Positions 5,476 through 8,707 of a stretch of DNA of 8,707 bases are shown piece by piece (the stretch's first letter is position 1; each line of letters starts with the position of its first letter). Under the pieces are notes generated by a model. It saw only the letters and a list, made by a program, of their open reading frames with translations, did no database searches and was not told the origin of the DNA. The stretch comes from CAZJRQ01 sp964548535 (GTDB taxonomy: Bacteria; Bacillota; Clostridia; Oscillospirales; Ruminococcaceae). The stretch spans positions 1-8,707 of the forward strand of contig CAZJRQ010000057.1 in NCBI GenBank assembly GCA_964548535.1, read 5' to 3'. A program made the position numbers and the translations under genes.

Positions 5476-7353
5476 CTATCTTTTAAACAACATTTTTTCA
5501 AGTGTTTTAAATATTTGCTTTCTGCACATAATCAAGAAAATAATAAGCTCAATCATCAAGCAGAAAATTGCAAGATATATTCCGCCGACATAAATCATTA
5601 CAATATCAGCAAGTATTATTTCAATAACTAAATCTATATTTTTGCGATAAATAATAAGCGGAACAGTCATTATCAGAGCTAAGATTGTAATACCAGTTGC
5701 AAAGCTCATAAATCCCCAAGCGGTCAAGAAAATTGCAATAATAGATGCGTATATAAGCTTCATTCTGTTTGTAAGCATTGCAAAAACCACGCATATACCA
5801 AATGCAATAAACAGTAATATTCCGTGAGTGATGTAAGCAAGCACTAAAAACGCCATAGCTAAAATTGCTAGTAGTGTGACAGCTTTTGTGCTGATACGTC
5901 TTGTGATTTTTGCAAATTTTTCAGGCAGCATGTGTTGAGCAGCGTCCCAAAGCGGAGTAAAGTTCATGACAAATACTATTATAAATAGTATAGGAAGTGT
6001 AATCATTGTAAGCTTTTTAGTGCCAAAGAAAAACTGCAATACATTAGTAAGAACCATTATCAGCAAAATTATATTATTCACAACAAGCTTTTTAAAGTTC
6101 ATATAAAAAGGAATAAGCTTGCGTGAATCATATGCTCTAACAACAAATACGACAAAATAGCTTGTAAGTGTTGAAATAGCAGGAGCATAAAGTCCGATTC
6201 TAGGAATAAGAATAACGTTTAGTACTATGTTGATAACACCTGAAATTAAGCTAGTAAACAAAGACCTTTTTGTTTGCTTAGTTGCAAGATAAATTGAACC
6301 CATAAAGGTAGTAAAGCAAGAGAAAACTGATGAGAAAATTAAGATAGGTGCATATTTCATAGAGTCTTGAAAGGCTGGACCAATCCAAACAGCCGTAAGT
6401 GGCTGAACAATAAGCAAACAACCAGCGGCTACTAGATATAGCAAACTTTGATTAAGATTAAATACATTAGAGTAAAACCTATTTCTATCCTCAGAGTCGT
6501 TCTCTAAAATTGCAGACATATTCCAAGCTTGTCCGAACATTAAATAAACCGTTGCAACTAGGTTAGGAATTTTATAAGATGCACCTAAGATACCGTTTGC
6601 TTCCAACCCTAAATAATGGGTAGTCATAAATGTGTCGGAGGTGTTAGTAATAAGCCATAAAAGCTGTGCAGGAATAAGCGGTACAGAATATTGAAGCATA
6701 GTGCGTAAAAGCTGTTTGTCTAAACGCTTAAAATCAATATATTTCCAAAGCTTTGCGGTAAACATTAAAAATATAATTGAAAGAAAATCAGATACTATAA
6801 TCGAAAGAAGATAACCCGTGTTACCCATTTTAAATACGCAAATAAATAAGTATGTGCCTATTAGCATGAAGAGTGTAGTTAAAATTCCGTTAATTGCAAA
6901 AAGCCGAACTTTTTCAAGAGCTCTTACAAAGGTTGAATATAAAAGCTTTAAGCTTGACATGAAAATATAGCAATAGAGCAGTAGTGAATAACCGTTGAGA
7001 TATTTGTCGGCGACTCCCGATATCGTGACAATAGGTATTACTATTGCTAAAATTCCAAGTCCTATTGCACAAATTATATTACCGATTGTAAAGGTTGCCT
7101 TTTTGTTGTAAGCCTTGTCAAGACCGAATCGTATTACCGCCTCACTAATAGTTAGTGTAACAATAGGTTGCATCCAGTTAGCAATGCTGGTGATGACTTC
7201 GTTAATGCCGAGTTCAGCTGTGCTAAGATATGTTGTATATACATTAACTAAAAGTAATACAAGAATTTTGGAACTAAAAGAACCAATTGCAAATATAATA
7301 GTATTAGAAAAAAGCTTTTTATAACTGCTGTTTTTCTGTGTGGTTTCAGACAT
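5476..7353 (-). CDS. Polysaccharide/lipid-linked oligosaccharide flippase (MOP superfamily, Wzx-like) with long C-terminal membrane extension
   Basis: An integral membrane protein of 625 residues. Residues 15 to about 470 look like a standard polysaccharide biosynthesis/flippase module of 12-14 helices: N-terminal FSNTIIFAIGSFSSKILVLLLV, then ELGINEVITSIANWMQPIVTL, the central SVPLIPAQLLWLITNTSDTF (223-242) and LGASYKIPNL. It should move a lipid-linked glycan across the membrane for capsule, exopolysaccharide or wall polymer assembly. Typical members have about 480 residues. The additional roughly 150 residues (476-625) add about five or six hydrophobic segments and end in a basic tail KRKxxx-like (LEKMLFKR). 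The start at 7353 follows GAGG (7366-7363) by 9 nt; the in-frame TTG at 7368 overlaps this site. No glycosyltransferase or polymerase gene is adjacent, so the glycan is unknown. An extended -10 promoter lies at 7452-7480. Confidence 0.88.
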   Translation of the reverse strand: MSETTQKNSSYKKLFSNTIIFAIGSFSSKILVLLLVNVYTTYLSTAELGINEVITSIANWMQPIVTLTISEAVIRFGLDKAYNKKATFTIGNIICAIGLGILAIVIPIVTISGVADKYLNGYSLLLYCYIFMSSLKLLYSTFVRALEKVRLFAINGILTTLFMLIGTYLFICVFKMGNTGYLLSIIVSDFLSIIFLMFTAKLWKYIDFKRLDKQLLRTMLQYSVPLIPAQLLWLITNTSDTFMTTHYLGLEANGILGASYKIPNLVATVYLMFGQAWNMSAILENDSEDRNRFYSNVFNLNQSLLYLVAAGCLLIVQPLTAVWIGPAFQDSMKYAPILIFSSVFSCFTTFMGSIYLATKQTKRSLFTSLISGVINIVLNVILIPRIGLYAPAISTLTSYFVVFVVRAYDSRKLIPFYMNFKKLVVNNIILLIMVLTNVLQFFFGTKKLTMITLPILFIIVFVMNFTPLWDAAQHMLPEKFAKITRRISTKAVTLLAILAMAFLVLAYITHGILLFIAFGICVVFAMLTNRMKLIYASIIAIFLTAWGFMSFATGITILALIMTVPLIIYRKNIDLVIEIILADIVMIYVGGIYLAIFCLMIELIIFLIMCRKQIFKTLEKMLFKR

Positions 7354-7451
7354 AATTAAAATCCTCAATATAAAAATAGTATTTTGGGTATGCTAAAATA
7401 ATAGTTTCGAGATAAAAGATATTAAAAATAATAGTACTAATATCGAGAATA

Positions 7452-7480
7452 ATTATATCACATATTTCATTATTTTGCAA
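7452..7480 (-). promoter_or_regulatory. Candidate promoter of the flippase gene
   Basis: On the minus strand TTGCAA (7480-7475), a 17-base spacer and a perfect TATAAT (7457-7452) preceded by TGA form an extended -10 promoter. The start would be near 7445, giving a leader of about 90 nt. That leader contains a 7-base inverted repeat GATATTA/TAATATC (7418-7424 with 7438-7444). It is divergent from the 42-aa gene's promoter, with the two -35 boxes about 48 bp apart. Confidence 0.65.
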
Positions 7481-7527
7481 ATAATTTTGGCACAAAAAAG
7501 TTTTTATAAAAAAAGTTAAAAAAGCAC

Positions 7528-7556
7528 TTGAAATTTTTCAATATATAAGGTATACT
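7528..7556 (+). promoter_or_regulatory. Sigma-A promoter of the 42-aa peptide gene
   Basis: TTGAAA (7528-7533) and TATACT (7551-7556) are separated by exactly 17 bases, each five of six to consensus. Transcription would start near 7563, about 43 nt before the GTG start codon. The region before it (7481-7527) is very A/T-rich, with A-tracts that could act as an UP element. Confidence 0.78.
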
Positions 7557-7605
7557 ATTATTAATGTATAAAGAGGTCTATTTTGTTTGGTGGGAGGAAT
7601 TAATT

Positions 7606-7734
7606 GTGAGTAAAGGTAGTAAGGTTTTGATTGTGATATTATCAGTTTTTGCAACTGCGGCAATTGCGAACATGTTAAGCAAAGTTTTCTCCACTAATCT
7701 GCATAAATATTATGTTGTTGACAGCGGGAGATAA
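7606..7734 (+). CDS. Small membrane or secreted peptide, 42 aa, unknown function
   Basis: The frame begins at GTG 7606, 8 nt after an excellent GGGAGG (7592-7597), and ends at TAA 7732-7734. The product starts with a short basic region (KGSK), then a hydrophobic stretch VLIVILSVFATAAIANML (7-24), and ends with a polar tail KVFSTNLHKYYVVDSGR. It could be a single-pass membrane protein. It could also be a secreted peptide cut after AIA (residues 19-21), which would free a 21-residue product. I do not recognise the family. The gene is complete as a unit: consensus promoter, strong ribosome binding site and its own terminator. An in-frame ATG at 7564 would add 14 residues (beginning MYKEVYFVWW), but it lies at the predicted transcription start and has no ribosome binding site. 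It converges on the SleB-like gene. Confidence 0.72.
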   Translation: MSKGSKVLIVILSVFATAAIANMLSKVFSTNLHKYYVVDSGR

Positions 7735-7752
7735 AGTTTAACTTAATTATGT

Positions 7753-7782
7753 AACGGCAGGCGGTAGTGCTGCCGTTTTTTT
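7753..7782 (+). terminator. Intrinsic terminator of the 42-aa peptide gene
   Basis: AACGGCAG (7753-7760) pairs perfectly with CTGCCGTT (7770-7777) around a 9-base loop, followed by T residues through 7782. The T-tract overlaps the stop codon (7783-7781) of the convergent SleB-like gene. On the minus strand the tail is not U-rich, so it is a good terminator only for the plus-strand gene. Confidence 0.92.
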
Positions 7783-8467
7783 ATTTGCAGAAACGGTGGC
7801 TTCCTATAACAACAACTGTTGGAAGAGAGTGCATGTATGCGTTTGAAGTTTTTGCTGGATTATAATAGTATATGCATCCGCCGGAAGGGTCCCATCCATT
7901 TAGAGCATCTTTTGCGGCTTTGTAAGCGCTGTCTGAAACGGGTTGTTCAAACTGACCGTCAACAATAGCAGTAAATGCGCCATTTTGATAGATAACTCCA
8001 GAAAGAGTGTCAGGAAATGATGGGTGCTCTATTCTATTAAGAATAACAGCGCCGACAGCAACCTGTCCAGTGTAAGGCTCACCGCGAGCTTCGGCTGAGA
8101 TTATTCTTGCAAGCAAATTTACGTTAGCCTCAGTAGCAGCCGGAATTGTTCCTACAGAAATACCTAAAGCCTTTAGAGTTATGGGACCAGCAACTCCAGT
8201 TTGCTGAATGCCCTGTTGCTTTTGAAATTTCAAAACAGCTTTTTCGGTTTCAGTTCCGTAGTAACCGGTAACGCCTACATTAAACAAACCACGTTCTTTA
8301 AGTTTTTCTTGAATTGCAGTAACTTCTTTACCGCTTGAACCTAGCTGTGAAAGTGCTTGTTTATCATTATCTTTAAAAACAAGTCCGCAGACTGCAAGCA
8401 GAGTAAGAATAGTCATGGTAATTATGGCAGTCTTAAGGAAAGTGTAAATACCTGTTGATTTATTCAT
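7781..8467 (-). CDS. sleB: SleB-like spore cortex-lytic enzyme / cell wall hydrolase
   Basis: A 228-residue exported peptidoglycan hydrolase. An N-terminal hydrophobic segment (about 12-31) is an uncleaved anchor or signal peptide. A peptidoglycan-binding domain (PG_binding_1 type, about 40-101) shows the repeat-like GKEVTAIQEKLKERG and TEKAVLKFQKQQGI. A Hydrolase_2/SleB catalytic domain (about 116-228) contains NLLARIISAEARGE with the probable catalytic glutamate E126, GQVAVGAVILNR (134-145), and the terminal GGCIYYYNP and GSHRFCK. SleB proteins are lytic transglycosylases that degrade spore cortex during germination, so the host likely sporulates. Length and domain order are typical. AAGGAGG (8480-8474) precedes the ATG by 6 nt. 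The usual partner gene ypeB is not next to it. Other family members act in vegetative cells, so sleB versus a paralogue cannot be settled. No convincing promoter, including sigma-G, was found upstream. Confidence 0.9.
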   Translation of the reverse strand: MNKSTGIYTFLKTAIITMTILTLLAVCGLVFKDNDKQALSQLGSSGKEVTAIQEKLKERGLFNVGVTGYYGTETEKAVLKFQKQQGIQQTGVAGPITLKALGISVGTIPAATEANVNLLARIISAEARGEPYTGQVAVGAVILNRIEHPSFPDTLSGVIYQNGAFTAIVDGQFEQPVSDSAYKAAKDALNGWDPSGGCIYYYNPAKTSNAYMHSLPTVVVIGSHRFCK

Positions 8468-8569
8468 TGTTTTCCTCCTTATATTAAGATAGTAGTAGTT
8501 TGTACGTTGAAGGAGATTTTATACATTTAATTGATGTAATAATGAAAATGCAGCATGAATTTGATTGAA

Positions 8570-8586
8570 ATGTGCAATTTGCACAT
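8570..8586. promoter_or_regulatory. 17-bp perfect palindrome upstream of the SleB-like gene
   Basis: ATGTGCAA (8570-8577) and TTGCACAT (8579-8586) are perfect arms around a single T. It sits about 103 bp before the SleB-like start and about 70 bp before the -35 of the plus-strand promoter. The symmetry and central position suit a dimeric regulator binding between divergent genes. The regulator is unknown. Confidence 0.5.
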
Positions 8587-8589
8587 CGC

Positions 8590-8608
8590 AAGGTGAGTTT
8601 ATCACCTT
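8590..8608. repeat. Hairpin-forming inverted repeat in the right intergenic region
   Basis: AAGGTGA (8590-8596) and TCACCTT (8602-8608) are perfect arms with a 5-base centre. The nine-mer AATGCAGCA brackets the palindrome and this hairpin as direct repeats at 8547-8555 and 8610-8618. There is no T-tract on either side, so a terminator is unlikely. Confidence 0.5.
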
Positions 8609-8653
8609 CAATGCAGCAAATATAACAAATGTGATTAAATATGAAAAAAACTC

Positions 8654-8682
8654 TTGACTTTATCGACAAATTTTGATATAAT
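8654..8682 (+). promoter_or_regulatory. Strong promoter reading out of the right edge
   Basis: TTGACT (8654-8659), a 17-base spacer and perfect TATAAT (8677-8682) preceded by TGA (extended -10) form a near-consensus sigma-A promoter. Transcription would start near 8690 and leave the window at 8707, so its gene or RNA is not visible. Confidence 0.8.
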
Positions 8683-8707
8683 AATAAAGCTGTCAAACGA
8701 GAGCGAG

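Noticed and set aside
8468..8560. Sigma-G type promoter for the SleB-like gene
   Set aside because: CAT-containing boxes were seen, but none had a matching -35 and -10 at about 17-18 bp spacing, so none is claimed.
8484..8696. 70-codon minus-strand frame before the SleB-like gene
   Set aside because: It begins with TTG without a ribosome binding site, has cysteine-rich low-quality composition, and overlaps palindromes and the opposite-strand promoter.

Overview
The window looks like a stretch of an AT-rich, endospore-forming Firmicute genome, most likely a gut-type Clostridia member. The reasons are AT-rich codon use, consensus AGGAGG-type ribosome binding sites, consensus sigma-A promoters, a SleB-type spore cortex hydrolase, a PC4/YdbC small protein and a MepA-like MATE pump. 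No rRNA, tRNA, CRISPR array, transposase or phage gene was seen. Most of it reads as ordinary chromosome, with several unusual intergenic stretches.

Layout. Positions 1-367 hold two nearly identical 176-bp tandem units full of inverted repeats, ending in a GC-rich palindrome. A promoter follows, then a stand-alone TrpB2-type tryptophan synthase beta chain (444-1817, +) and its terminator. Converging on it is a 38-codon reading frame (1889-2005, -) that looks like the surviving N-terminus of an ornithine cyclodeaminase-family protein. Next is a consensus promoter (2145-2173), a leader of about 145 nt with a terminator hairpin placed just before the start codon, and a MATE efflux pump (2324-3616, +). 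A bidirectional terminator separates it from a NagC/XylR-type ROK regulator (3674-4918, -), which has a palindrome-rich upstream region. Further right on the minus strand are a PC4/YdbC-like ssDNA-binding protein (5156-5407) and a long polysaccharide flippase (5476-7353). Divergent from the flippase is a 42-aa membrane or exported peptide gene (7606-7734, +) with its own promoter and terminator. It converges on a SleB-like hydrolase (7781-8467, -). The right end is a divergent intergenic region with palindromes and a strong plus-strand promoter for a gene beyond the window.

How the parts relate. There is no single large operon; most genes have their own promoter or terminator. The most suggestive regulatory unit is the leader of the MATE gene. 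It has a local hairpin, a terminator and a mutually exclusive alternative pairing, plus a possible hexapeptide reading frame whose start codon is the first base of the terminator stem. This fits ribosome-mediated or ligand-mediated transcription attenuation of a drug exporter, though the inducer cannot be read from sequence. The flippase and SleB-like enzyme both concern the cell envelope or spore but need not be co-regulated. The best candidates for something undescribed are the MATE attenuator, the 176-bp structured repeat and the 42-aa peptide gene.
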